DNA from: Balanoglossus misakiensis
Taxonomy: Eukaryota; Hemichordata
Length of the DNA: 64,000 nucleotides
Direction of reading: 5' to 3'
Assembly (NCBI GenBank): GCA_040954595.2
Contig: CM082590.2
Span: forward strand, 1,736,001 to 1,800,000
In this document: positions 1 through 13,020 of the stretch, piece by piece
How positions within the stretch are numbered: the stretch's first letter is position 1
Layout: each line of letters opens with the position of its first letter
Position numbers and translations under genes: made by a program
Notes under the pieces: model-generated
Seen by the model: only the letters and a program-made list of their open reading frames with translations
The model's database searches: none
What the model was told of the DNA's origin: nothing

Positions 1-3000
1 TGAACAACTTTACTTGAAGTCAGTACATTGTAAACAGAATACCAGAGTTGTAATAATTTGTCTGGTCACAATATGTCTATAGACACATCACATACATGGA
101 CATGAATGCAAGAATGGACACAGATCATTTATGAAGTCAATGTGAACAACTTTACTTGAAGTCAGTACATTGTAAACAGAATACCAGAGTTGTAATAATT
201 TGTCTGGTCACAATATGTCTATAGACACATCACGTACATGGACACGAAAGAAAGAATGCACACAGATCATTTATGAAGTCAATGTGAACAACTTTAATTG
301 AAGTCAGTACATTGTAAACAGAATACCAGAGTTGTAATAATTTGTCTGGTCACAATATGTCTATAGACACATCATGTACATGGACACGAATGAAAGAATG
401 CACACAGATCATTTATGAAGTCAATGTGAACAACTTTACTTGAAGTCAGTAAATTGTAAACAGAATACCAGAGTTGTAATAATTTGTCTGGTCACAATAT
501 GACTATAGACACATCACGTACATGGACATGAATGCAAGCATGGACACAGATCATTTATGAAGTCAATGTGAACAACTTTACTTGAAGTCAGTACATTGTA
601 AACAGAATACCAGAGTTGTAATAATTTGTCTGGTCACAATATGTCTATAGACACATCATGTACATGGACATGAATGCAAGAATGGACCCAGATCATTTAT
701 GAAGTCAATATGAACAACTTTATTTGATGTCAGTACATTGTAAACAGAATACCACAGTTGTAATAATTTGTCTGGTCACAATATGTCTATAGACACATCA
801 TGTACATGGACATGAATGCAAGAATGGACACAGATCATTTATGAAGTCAATGTGAACAACTTTACTTGAAGTCAGTACATTGTAAACAGAATACCACAGT
901 TGTAATAATTTGTCTGGTCACAATATGTCTATAGACACATCATGTACATGGACATGAATGCAAGAATGGACACAGATCATTTATGAAGTCAATGTGAACA
1001 ACTTTACTTGAAGTCAGTACATTGTAAACAGAATACCACAGTTGTAATAATTTGTCTGGTCACAATATGTCTATAGACACATCATGTACATGGACATGAA
1101 TGCAAGAATGGACACAGATCATTTATGAAGTCAATGTGAACATATTTACTTGAAGTCAGTACATTGTAAACAGAATACCACAGTTGTAATAATTTGTCTG
1201 GTCACAATATGTCTATAGACACATCACGTACATGGACATGAATGCAAGAATGGACACAGATCATTGATGAAGTCAATGTGAACAACTTTACTTGAATTCA
1301 GTACATTGTAAACAGAATACCACAGTTGTAATAATTTGTCTGGTCACAATATGTCTATAGACACATCATGTACATGGACATGAATGCAAGAATGGACACA
1401 GATCATTTATGAAGTCAATGTGAACAACTTTACTTGAAGTCAGTACATTGTAAACAGAATACCACAGTTGTAATAATTTGTCTGGTCACAATATGTCTAT
1501 AGACACATCATGTACATGGACATGAATGCATGAATGGACACAGATCATTTATGAAGTCAATGTGAACAACTTTATTTGATGTCAGTACATTGTAAACAGA
1601 ATACCACAGTTGTAATAATTTGTCTGCTCACAATATGTCTATAGACACATCATGTACATGGACATGAATGCAAGAATTGACCCAGATCATTTATGAAGTC
1701 AATATGAACAACTTTATTTGATGTCAGTACATTGTAAACAGAATACCACAGTTGTAATAATTTGTCTGGTCACAATATGTCTATAGACACATCATGTACA
1801 TGTACATGAATGCAAGAATGGACATAGGTCATTTATGAAGTCAATGTGAACAACTTTACTTGAAGTCAGTACATTGTAAACAGAATACCAGAGTTGTAAT
1901 AATTTGTCTGGTCACAATATGTCTATAGACACATCATGTACATGGACATGAATGCAAGAATGGACACAGATCATTTATGAAGTCAATGTGAACAACTTTA
2001 CTTGAAGTCAGTACATTGTAAACAGAATACCACAGTTGCAATAATTTGTCTGCTCACAATATGTCTATAGACACATCATGTAAATTGACACGAATGAAAG
2101 AATGCACACAGATCATTTATGAAGTCAATTTGAACAACTTAACTTGAATTCAGTACATTGTAAACAGAATACCACAGTTGTAATAATTTGTCTGGTCACA
2201 ATATGTCTATAGACACACCATGTACATGGACATGAATGCAAGAATGGACACAGATCATTTATGAAGTCAATGTGAACAACTTTACTTGAAGTCAGTACAT
2301 TGTAAACAGAATACCAGAGTTGTAATAATTTGTCTGGTCACAATATGTCTATAGACACATCATGTACATGGACATGAATGCAAGAATGGACACAGATCAT
2401 TTATGAAGTCAATGTGAACAACTTTACTTGAAGTCAGTACATTGTAAACAGAATACCACAGTTGCAATAATTTGTCTGCTCACAATATGTCTATAGACAC
2501 ATCATGTAAATTGACACGAATGAAAGAATGCACACAGATCATTTATGAAGTCAATTTGAACAACTTAACTTGAATTCAGTACATTGTAAACAGAATACCA
2601 GAGTTGTAATAATTTGTCTGGTCACAATATGTCTATAGACACACCATGTACATGGACATGAATGCAAGAATGGACACAGATCATTTATGAAGTCAATGTG
2701 AACAACTTTACTTGAAGTCAGTACATTGTAAACAGAATACCAGAGTTGTAATAATTTGTCTGGTCACAATATGTCTATAGACACATCATGTACATGGACA
2801 CGAATGAAAGAATGCACACAGATCATTTATGAAGTCAATGTGAACAACTTTACTTGAAGTCAGTAAATTGTAAACAGAATACCAGAGTTGTAATAATTTG
2901 TCTGGTCACAATATGTCTATAGACACACCATGTACATGGACATGAATGCAAGAATGGACACAGATCATTTATGAAGTCAATGTGAACAACTTTACTTGAA

Positions 3001-6000
3001 GTCAGTACATTGTAAAGAGAATACCACAGTTGTATTAATTTGTCTGGTCACATTATGTCTATAGACACACCATGTACATGGACATGAATGCAAGAATGGA
3101 CCCAGATCATTTATGAAGTCAATATGAACAACTTTATTTGATGTCAGTACATTGTTAACAGAATACCAGAGTTGTAATAATTTGTCTGGTCACAATATGT
3201 CTATAGACACATCATGTACATGGACATGAATGCAAGAATGGACACAGATCATTTATGAAGTCAATGTGAACAACTTTACTTGAAGTCAGTACATTGTTAA
3301 CAGAATACCACAGTTGTAATAATTTGTCTGGTCACAATATGTCTATAGACACATCATGTACATGGACATGAATGCAAGAATGGACCCAGATCATTTATGA
3401 AGTCAATATGAACAACTTTATTTGATGTCAGTACATTGTTAACAGAATACCACAGTTGTAATAATTTGTCTGGTCACAATATGTCTATAGACACATCATG
3501 TACATGGACATGAATGCAAGAATGGACACAGATCATTTATGAAGTCAATGTGAACAACTTTACTTGAAGTCAGTACATTGTTAACAGAATACCAGAGTTG
3601 TAATAATTTGTCTGGTCACAATATGTCCATAGACCCATCATGTACATGGACATGAATGCAAGAATGGACCCAGATCATTTATGAAGTCAATATGAACAAC
3701 TTTATTTGATGTCAGTACATTGTTAACAGAATACCAGAGTTGTAATAATTTGTCTGGTCACAATATGTCCATAGACCCATCATGTACATGGACATGAATG
3801 CAAGAATGGACCCAGATCATTTATGAAGTCAATATGAACAACTTTATTTGATGTCAGTACATTGTTAACAGAATACCACAGTTGTAATAATTTGTCTGGT
3901 CACAATATGTCTATAGACACATCATGTACATGGACATGAATGCAAGAATGGACACAGATCATTTATGAAGTCAATGTGAACAACTTTACTTGAAGTCAGT
4001 AAATTGTAAACAGAATACCACAGTTGTAATAATTTGTCTGGTCACAATATGTCTATAGACACATCATGTACATGGACATGAATGCAAGAATGGACACAGA
4101 TCATTTATGAAGTCAATGTGAACAACTTTACTTGACGTCAGTACATTGTAAACAGAATACCACAGTTGCAATAATTTGTCTGCTCACAATATGTCTATAG
4201 ACACATCATGTAAATTGACACGAATGAAAGAATGCACACAGATCATTTATGAAGTCAATGTGAACAACTTTACTTGAAGTCAGTACATTGTAAACAGAAT
4301 ACCACAGTTGTAATAATTTGTCTGGTCACAATATGTCTATAGACACATCACGTACATGGACATGAATGCAAGAATGGACACAGATCATATATGAAGTCAA
4401 TGTGAACAACTTTACTTGAAGTCAGTACATTGTAAACAGAATACCAGAGTTGTAATAATTTGTCTGGTCACAATATGTCTATAGACACATCACGTACATG
4501 GACACGAATGAAAGAATGCGCACAGATCATTTATGACGTCAATGTGAACAACTTTATTTGATGTCAGTACATTGTAAACAGAATACCACAGTTGTAATAA
4601 TTTGTCTGGTCACAATATGTCTATAGACACATCATGTACATGGACATGAATGCAAGAATGGACACAGATCATTTATGAAGTCAATGTGAACAACTTTACT
4701 TGAAGTCAGTACATTGTAAACAGAATACCACAGTTGTAATAATTTGTCTGGACACAATATGTCTATAGACACATCATGTACATGGACATGAATGCAAGAA
4801 TGGACCCAGATCATTTATGAAGTCAATATGAACAACTTTATTTGATGTCAGTAAATTGTTAACAGAATACCACAGTTGTAATAATTTGTCTGGTCACAAT
4901 ATGTCTATAGACACATCATGTACATGGACATGAATGCAAGAATGGACACAGATCATTTATGAAGTCAATGTGAACAACTTTACTTGAAGTCAGTACATTG
5001 TTAACAGAATACCACAGTTGTAATAATTTGTCTGGTCACAATATGTCTATAGACACATCATGTACATGGACATGAATGCAAGAATGGACCCAGATCATTT
5101 ATGAAGTCAATATGAACAACTTTATTTGATGTCAGTACATTGTTAACAGAATACCACAGTTGTAATAATTTGTCTGGTCACAATATGTCCATAGACCCAT
5201 CATGTACATGGACATGAATGCAAGAATGGACCCAGATCATTTATGAAGTCAATATGAACAACTTTATTTGATGTCAGTACATTGTTAACAGAATACCAGA
5301 GTTGTAATAATTTGTCTGGTCACAATATGTCCATAGACCCATCATGTACATGGACATGAATGCAAGAATGGACCCAGATCATTTATGAAGTCAATATGAA
5401 CAACTTTATTTGATGTCAGTACATTGTTAACAGAATACCACAGTTGTAATAATTTGTCTGGTCACAATATGTCTATAGACACATCATGTACATGGACATG
5501 AATGCAAGAATGGACACAGATCATTTATGAAGTCAATGTGAACAACTTTACTTGAAGTCAGTACATTGTAAACAGAATACCACAGTTGCAATAATTGTCT
5601 GCTCACAATATGTCTATAGACACATCATGTAAATTGACACGAATGAAAGAATGCACACAGATCATTTATGAAGTCAATGTGAACAACTTTACTTGAAGTC
5701 AGTACATTGTAAACAGAATACCAGAGTTGTAATAATTTGTCTGGTCACAATATGTCTATAGACACATCACGTACATGGACATGAATGCAATAATGGACCC
5801 AGATCATTTATGAAGTCAATAAGAACAATTTTATTTGATGTCAGTACATTGTAAACAGAATACCACAGTTGCAATAATTTGTCTGCTCACAATATGTCTA
5901 TAGACACATCATGTAAATTGACACGAATGAAAGAATGCACACAGATCATTTATGAAGTCAATGTGAACAACTTTACTTGAAGTCAGTACATTGTAAACAG

Positions 6001-9000
6001 AATACCACAGTTGTAATAATTTGTCTGGTCACAATATGTCTATAGACACATCACGTACATGGACATGAATGCAAGAATGGACACAGATCATATATGAAGT
6101 CAATGTGAACAACTTTACTTGAAGTCAGTACATTGTAAACAGAATACCAGAGTTGTAATAATTTGTCTGGTCACAATATGTCTATAGACACATCACGTAC
6201 ATGGACACGAATGAAAGAATGCGCACAGATCATTTATGACGTCAATGTGAACAACTTTATTTGATGTCAGTACATTGTAAACAGAATACCACAGTTGTAA
6301 TAATTTGTCTGGTCACAATATGTCTATAGACACATCATGTACATGGACATGAATGCAAGAATGGACACAGATCATTTATGAAGTCAATGTGAACAACTTT
6401 ACTTGAAGTCAGTACATTGTAAACAGAATACCACAGTTGTAATAATTTGTCTGGTCACAATATGTCTATAGACACACCATGTACATGGACATGAATGCAA
6501 GAATGGACCCAGATCATTTATGAAGTCAATATGAACAACTTTATTTGATGTCAGTAAATTGTTAACAGAATACCACAGTTGTAATAATTTGTCTGGTCAC
6601 AATATGTCTATAGACACATCATGTACATGGACATGAATGCAAGAATGGACACAGATCATTTATGAAGTCAATGTGAACAACTTTACTTGAAGTCAGTACA
6701 TTGTAAACAGAATACCACAGTTGTAATAATTTGTCTGGACACAATATGTCTATAGACACATCACGTACATGGACATGAATGCAAGAATGGACACAGATCA
6801 TTTATGAAGTCAATGTGAACAACTTTACTTGAAGTCAGTACATTGTAAACAGAATACCACAGTTGTAATAATTTGTCTGGTCACAATATGTCTATAAACA
6901 CATCACATACATGGACATGAATGCAAGAATGGACACAGATCATTTATGAAGTCAATGTGAACAACTTTACTTGAATTCAGTACATTGTAAACAGAATACC
7001 AGAGTTGTAATAATTTGTCTGGTCACAATATGTCTATAGACACATCATGTACATGGACATGAATGCAAGAATGGACACAGATCATTTATGAAGTCAATGT
7101 GAACAACTTTACTTGAAGTCAGTACATTGTAAACAGAATACCACAGTTGTAATAATTTGTCTGATCACAATATGTCTATAGACATATCACGTACATGGAC
7201 ATGAATGCAAGAATGGACACAAATCATTTATGAAGTCAATGTGAACAACTTTACTTGAAGTCAGTACATTGTAAACAGAATACCACAGTTGTAATAATTT
7301 GTCTGGTCACAATATGTCTATAGACACATCATGTACATGGACATGAATGCAAGAATTGACAAAGATCTTTTATGAAGTCAACGTGAACAACTTTACTTGA
7401 AGTCAGTACATTGTAAACAGAATACCACAGTTGTAATAATTTGTCTGGTCACAATATGTCTATAGACACATCTTGTACATGGACATGAATGCAAGAATGG
7501 ACACAGATCATTTATGAAGTCAATGTGAACAACTTTACTTGAAGTCAGTACATTGTAAACAGAATACCACAGTTGCAATAATTGTCTGCTCACAATATGT
7601 CTATAGACACATCATGTAAATTGACACGAATGAAAGAATGCACACAGATCATTTATGAAGTCAATGTGAACAACTTTACTTGAAGTCAGTACATTGTAAA
7701 CAGAATACCAGAGTTGTAATAATTTGTCTGGTCACAATATGTCTATAGACACATCACGTACATGGACATGAATGCAATAATGGACCCAGATCATTTATGA
7801 AGTCAATAAGAACAATTTTATTTGATGTCAGTACATTGTTAACAGAATACCACAGTTGTAATAATTTGTCTGGTCACAATATGTCTATAGACACATCATG
7901 TACATGGACATGAATGCAAGAATGGACACAGATCATTTATGAAGTCAATGTGAACAACTTTACTTGAAGTCAGTACATTGTAAACAGAATACCACAGTTG
8001 TAATAATTTGTCTGGACACAATATGTCTATAGACACATCACGTACATGGACATGAATGCAAGCATGGACACAGATCATTTATGAAGTCAATATGAACAAC
8101 TTTATTTGATGTCAGTACATTGTTAACAGAATACCACAGTTGTAATAATTTGTCTGGTCACAATATGTCTATAGACACATCATGTACATGGACATGAATG
8201 CAAGAATGGACACAGATCATTTATGAAGTCAATGTGAACAACTTTACTTGAAGTCAGTACATTGTAAACAGAATACCACAGTTGTAACAATTTGTCTGGT
8301 CACAATATGTCTATAGACACATCATGTACATGGACATGAATGCAAGAATGGACACAGATCATTTATGAAGTCAATGTGAACAACTTTACTTGAAGTCAGT
8401 ACATTGTAAACAGAATACCACAGTTGTAATAATTTGTCTGGTCACAATATGTCTATAGACACATCATGTACATGGACATGAATGCAAGAATGGACACAGA
8501 TCATTTATGAAGTCCATGTGAACAACTTTACTTGAAGTCAGTACATTTTAAACAGAATACCACAGTTGCCATTATTTGTCTGCTCACAATATGTCTATAG
8601 ACACATCATGTAAATTGACACGAATGAAAGAATGCACACAGATCATTTATGAAGTCAATGTGAACAACTTTACTTGAAGTCAGTACATTGTAAACAGAAT
8701 ACCAGAGTTGTAATAATTTGTCTGGTCACAATATGTCTATAGACACATCACATACATCGACATGAATGCGAGAATGGACACAGATCATTTATGAAGTCAA
8801 TGTGAACAACTTTACTTGAAGTCAGTACATTGTAAACAGAATACCAAAGTTGTAATAATTTGTCTGGACACAATATGTCTATAGACACATCACGTACATG
8901 GACATGAATGCAAGAATGGACACAGATCATTTGTGAAGTCAATATGAACAACTTTATTTGATGTCAGTACATTGTAAACAGAATACCAGAGTTGTAATAA

Positions 9001-10002
9001 TTTGTCTGGTCACAATATGTCTATAGACACATCATGTACATGGACATGAATGCAAGAATGGACACAGATCATTTATGAAGTCAATATGAACAACTTTACT
9101 TGAAGTCAGTAAATTGTAAACAGAATACCAGAGTTGTAATAATTTGTCTGCTCACAATATGTCTATAGACACATCACGTATATGGACATGAATGCAAGAA
9201 TGGACACAGATCATTTATGAAGTCAATGTGAACAACTTTACTTGAAGTCAGTACATTGTAAACAGAATACCACAGTTGTAATAATTTGTCTGGTCACAAT
9301 ATGTCTATAGACACATCACGTACATCGACATGAATGCAAGAATGGACACAGATCATTTATGAAGTCAATGTGAACAACTTTACTTGAAGTCAGTACATTG
9401 TAAACAGAATACCAGAGTTGTAATAATTTGTCTGGTCACAATATGTCTATAGACACATCACGTACATGGACATGAATGCAAGAATGGACACAGATCATTT
9501 ATGAAGTCAATGTGAACAACTTTACTTGAAGTCAGTACATTGTAAACAGAATACCAGAGTTGTAATAATTTGTCTGGTCACAATATGTCTATAGACACAT
9601 CACGTACATGGACATGAATGCAAGAATGGACACAGATCATTTATGAAGTCAATGTGAACAACTTTACTTGAAGTCAGTACATTGTAAACAGAATACCACA
9701 GTTGTAATAATTTGTCTGGTCACAATATGTCTATAGACACATCACGTACATGGACATGAATGCAAGAATGGACACAGATCATTTATGAAGTCAATGTGAA
9801 CAACTTTACTTGAAGTCAGTACATTGTGAACAGAATACCAGAGTTGTAATAATTTGTCTGGTCACAATATGTCTATAGACACATCATGTACATGGACACG
9901 AATGAAAGAATGCACACAGATCATTTATGAAGTCAATGTCAACAACTTTACTTGAAGTCAGTACATTGTAAACAGAAGGCCAGAGTTGTCATAATTTGTC
10001 TG
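1..10002. repeat. 142-bp satellite array, block 1
   Basis: About 70 head-to-tail copies of a 142-bp monomer; for example the phrase tgaacaacttta recurs at 1, 143 and onward at 142-bp steps. The array is already running at base 1, so its true start lies outside the window. Each monomer carries two perfect palindromes, TGTCTATAGACA (12 bp) and, in most copies, CATGTACATG (10 bp). Copies differ by a few substitutions (accaca/accaga, gtacat/gtaaat, ggacac/ggaccc) that are themselves arranged in higher-order patterns. Sixty-codon open frames on the minus strand appear only where ggtcacaat has become ggacacaat, which removes a stop; they are not genes. No CENP-B box was seen. Confidence 0.98.
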
Positions 10003-10220
10003 AAATTAGTGGCTGCCTCTGTGGAACTCTACTGATATAATAATTGTACAGGAAAACACGTCTTGCATACAATTACACCTGAAACACTCGAACAGTATAA
10101 ATGCTTGAAAACTAGTGGGCTAATGGGAAGGAACAGAATGCGACACACTCATGGGTTGGCGGAAACTTGGCAAAATCTTTAATATGCCGATGAAAAAGAG
10201 TTTGACAAAACCAGCTCCAA
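10003..10220 (-). repeat. Ngaro split direct repeat B2
   Basis: A 218-bp outer copy of repeat B, matching 10441-10658 with about two substitutions. Its plus-strand left edge abuts the satellite at gtctg. On the minus strand this is the 3' end of the element. An 83-bp AT-rich spacer (10221-10303) separates it from A2. Confidence 0.93.
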
Positions 10221-10303
10221 CCACTTATAAACCATGTGAATAAAGGTAAATAAAATAAAAATAACAAACATACAAGGAAAAGCCATGGGTAGTGGTGGGT
10301 GGG

Positions 10304-10440
10304 GTTTTAAGCGAGCGACTGCTCGGAAAAAGTGACTCTACAAGATGGCGGAAGCCCTACAAAAGTAGCAATTCTCTCCGGAAGGCGGGAAGACGCACTA
10401 CACAGAGGGCGCCCCAAATTACACCCAAGGGGTTGGGCCT
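10304..10440 (-). repeat. Ngaro split direct repeat A2
   Basis: A 137-bp copy of the element's 5' terminal repeat A1, differing at one base (ttctctccgg here, ttcactccgg in A1). It sits between the two B copies, as expected for the right-hand B1-A2-B2 block. Confidence 0.93.
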
Positions 10441-10658
10441 AAATTAATGGCTGCCTCTGTGGAACTCTACTGATATAATAATTGTACAGGAAAACACGTC
10501 TTGCATACAAATACACCTGAAACACTCGAACAGTATAAATGCTTGAAAACTAGTGGGCTAATGGGAAGGAACAGAATGCGACACACTCATGGGTTGGCGG
10601 AAACTTGGCAAAATCTTTAATATGCCGATGAAAAAGAGTTTGACAAAACCAGCTCCAA
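10441..10658 (-). repeat. Ngaro split direct repeat B1
   Basis: A 218-bp inner copy of repeat B. It starts immediately after A2 (cct/aaatt junction) and ends where the similarity to B2 stops after agctccaa. Confidence 0.93.
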
Positions 10659-10865
10659 GCCGCCAAACCAGGGGAGGGGAAGCATTCAGGGAGTTCCCAT
10701 TAGCGAGTAAAATACAAAACTGCCTAGGAACTTACTAGAAAGATACCTAACACATTGGAGAAAAGATGTGAAAACTTCAAGACTGATGAAGTGGGAACGC
10801 AAATGCTCTTGTATGAGGGTGGTGACTGAGCAGCACTTTTGTGTGGGAACATGGACAGTGAAAGC
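10659..10865 (-). other. Short gap where a tyrosine recombinase gene would be expected
   Basis: These 207 bp between the RNase H stop and B1 contain no long open frame and no recognisable R-H-x-x-Y recombinase residues in the three minus-strand frames. A GTAAG donor-like string follows the RNase H stop directly, so splicing in this region cannot be excluded. Most likely it is 3' untranslated sequence or the scar of a deletion that removed the recombinase. Confidence 0.5.
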
Positions 10866-11186
10866 TTACAGGTCATAGTGAAAATTAGTGAAATATGTGA
10901 CTGGCACTGCCACCTCTATCACATGCATACTATTGGTTAACTCATGAAATTCAAAACTGTGATGCTGAGAAATGTGCCATCTGCTTAAATGGTCAGCTAA
11001 GCGATTATCCTGACCCTGAATATGCACCGCTTTAAGTTCAAAACTATTGAGTGCGGACACTAGCCATAACTCTCGTAAATATTGAAGCATATGGAGGTCT
11101 CGTGAGCGACCTGAATTAATGACAGTGACTGTTGCCATATTATCGCAAAACACCTGAATGCGCTGGCCTTTCCACAGATGGCCCCC
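10866..11186 (-). CDS. RNase H domain, C-terminal half, shifted frame (Ngaro)
   Basis: This frame continues the RNase H domain begun at the end of the reverse transcriptase frame. It carries the third acidic site in FCDNMATV and the last in GQDNRLADHLSRW, the pattern of DIRS/Ngaro RNase H. It overlaps the RT frame, and the switch falls at or next to a run of five G (plus-strand C at 11182-11186), where one base too many breaks the frame. That could be a true inactivating indel, a programmed shift or a homopolymer error in the assembly. The open frame itself extends to 11204, but the residues before the G run do not continue the domain. It ends at a stop at 10866. Confidence 0.8.
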   Translation of the reverse strand, partial: GGHLWKGQRIQVFCDNMATVTVINSGRSRDLHMLQYLRELWLVSALNSFELKAVHIQGQDNRLADHLSRWHISQHHSFEFHELTNSMHVIEVAVPVTYFTNFHYDL

Positions 11187-12996
11187 ACAGACGACACGCA
11201 ACAAGCACTGTTAAAAGTTCTAACGCATTAATATGTAAACCCTGACTAGTAACAGGTAAAGGAAATTCTGTGTGAAAATACAGTCCTTGAGAAAAGCCCC
11301 CGCAGCCTGAGAGGCAGGCGTCAGTAGAAAAAACGGCATCTGGTGTACTCCATCTAGAAGCTGGGATAACAGATACTCCGTTGTATAAAGGTAAAAAGGT
11401 ACGCCACCAAACTAAGTCAGCGAAGAATTGCGAATCTAGAAAAATGCGAGGTGATTTAAACTGCTGTCTAAGTAACTGTAACATACGGGAGAAAAACACT
11501 CGTCCTGAGCGAACACATGTGGCAACTGAATTAAGCTTGCCTAACAAAGACTGAAATTGACGCTTGGGAACAGAGACTTTTGTGTCCCACTCATCAAGCT
11601 CTGTGAGTAGGGTGGATAACTTGTGTGCTGGAATGCGCATGGTCATAGACACAGTGTCGAATTCAATACCGAGAAAAACCATGCAAGTGGACGGCGCTAC
11701 TGCTTTATCCTGCGCCTCCTCTAGACCGAGCTGTGATAAAAGTCGACCAAGGGATTCAAAGGCTGCCATGGCTTTGTCTGGCGCCTCTGCACCCCCAAAA
11801 TCATCTAAATAATTGATGCCAGCGTAACCATTCTGTCTAAATAAATACATAACTGCATTTGTGGTACGTTGGCAGGCTAATGCAGCAGAGCGAAGCCCGA
11901 AGGGAAAAACACGATCAAAAAAGAATAAATGATGCCATGAAAAACCAAGGAGATTATAATCTCGAGGGTCAATGAAAATTTGCCGATATGCTCGGCGTAA
12001 GTCTCTCTTGTATAACAGGCAACCGGGGCCTTTGTCCTGGATAATTTGTGAGAAATGATCTAAATATGGGTACGGCAGTTTTATGTGATAACCATCATAA
12101 AAGTCTGAAGAGATTCCGTCATTGACAGAAAAGTGTTCTGGAAAGCTGAGGTCCATGACGACGCGACGGCGTGAAGAGTCCTTTTTGGGCACAGTTTGAA
12201 GTGGAGACACCACGAACCCGTGAGGAAATGGGCTGATTGTGAAAGGTCCGGCTGTGGCCCCAGCGGCGACTTCAGTGCTGATGAAGTGGTCCACATCGTC
12301 GGGAAACATCAAGGCCGAAGGGTGATTACGGATGTCGAAGACTGGTAACGTGTCACGGGTATAACCGATAGGCCAGCCAAAATGGTGATAGTCACAAATG
12401 ATATTGTCAGCATAATGTGCCAGCAGTGATCTCCATAACGGCAACACTAATTTAGTCGGAACGGGATATTTGAGACCTTGGTAGTTTGGTAACCCGGATG
12501 TAGAAACTTGCGCATGTAAGGCACAAATATTGGCTAAAGAAAGTTCCGATGAGGGAGACGTGCTCGACGGAAAGTTTAAATACAGCGATGTCAGAGGCGA
12601 AGCTGAAATCGGAGGAATTGTTACAATATTTGAAGTGGACGAGGACGGTGGGTCCTCGTTCGCTGAGTGAGACACAATGTCAGATGATGCGGCTGTATGG
12701 CCTGTGCTCGACGGAAAGTTTAAATACAGCGATGTCAGCGGCGAAGCTGAAATCGGAGGAATTGTTACAATATTTGAAGTGGACGAGGACGGTGGGTCCT
12801 TGTTCGCTGAGTGAGACACAATGTCAGATGATGCGGCTGTATGGCCTGAGATACATGAAGGGCGTGGTGTATGTGACCAGGGAGCCCGAATGTTAGCGTA
12901 GGACGGTGACCGAGCGCTAGAAAATTCTGCCAATGCAGAAGTGTACAGAATGTTCTGTGAGGAAGAGACGGAACACAATGTAGTCTCTGTGAACAT
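11140..12996 (-). CDS. Reverse transcriptase + start of RNase H (Ngaro pol)
   Basis: A 618-codon frame from the first ATG (12996). The N-terminal ~150 residues are Ser/Thr/Pro-rich linker with a duplicated 48-residue unit. The RT domain follows, roughly residues 240-470: VVSPLQTVPKK and RRRVVMDLSFP blocks, first catalytic Asp in KRDLRRAYRQI (about 332), PFGLRSAALACQ, the catalytic YLDD box (about 396-399) and FLGIEFD. RNase H begins at STDACLSGCGG (Asp about 559) and NALELL (Glu about 593), then runs out of frame. The RT type matches DIRS/Ngaro rather than LTR elements. The start lies about 24 bases after the gag stop in another reading context, so translation needs reinitiation or a spliced/recoded message. 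The ATG is chosen because the upstream extension begins only at TTG. Confidence 0.88.
   Translation of the reverse strand: MFTETTLCSVSSSQNILYTSALAEFSSARSPSYANIRAPWSHTPRPSCISGHTAASSDIVSHSANKDPPSSSTSNIVTIPPISASPLTSLYLNFPSSTGHTAASSDIVSHSANEDPPSSSTSNIVTIPPISASPLTSLYLNFPSSTSPSSELSLANICALHAQVSTSGLPNYQGLKYPVPTKLVLPLWRSLLAHYADNIICDYHHFGWPIGYTRDTLPVFDIRNHPSALMFPDDVDHFISTEVAAGATAGPFTISPFPHGFVVSPLQTVPKKDSSRRRVVMDLSFPEHFSVNDGISSDFYDGYHIKLPYPYLDHFSQIIQDKGPGCLLYKRDLRRAYRQIFIDPRDYNLLGFSWHHLFFFDRVFPFGLRSAALACQRTTNAVMYLFRQNGYAGINYLDDFGGAEAPDKAMAAFESLGRLLSQLGLEEAQDKAVAPSTCMVFLGIEFDTVSMTMRIPAHKLSTLLTELDEWDTKVSVPKRQFQSLLGKLNSVATCVRSGRVFFSRMLQLLRQQFKSPRIFLDSQFFADLVWWRTFLPLYNGVSVIPASRWSTPDAVFSTDACLSGCGGFSQGLYFHTEFPLPVTSQGLHINALELLTVLVACRLWGPSVERPAHSGVLR
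12560..12847 (-). repeat. 144-bp in-frame tandem duplication inside pol
   Basis: Two copies, 12560-12703 and 12704-12847, differ by only a few bases (agaggc/agcggc, cctcgt/ccttgt). Being 48 codons long, the duplication keeps the frame and doubles a Ser/Pro-rich linker segment upstream of the reverse transcriptase. Confidence 0.95.
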
Positions 12997-13020
12997 GGGA
13001 GTCAACCCAACAACTGAAGT

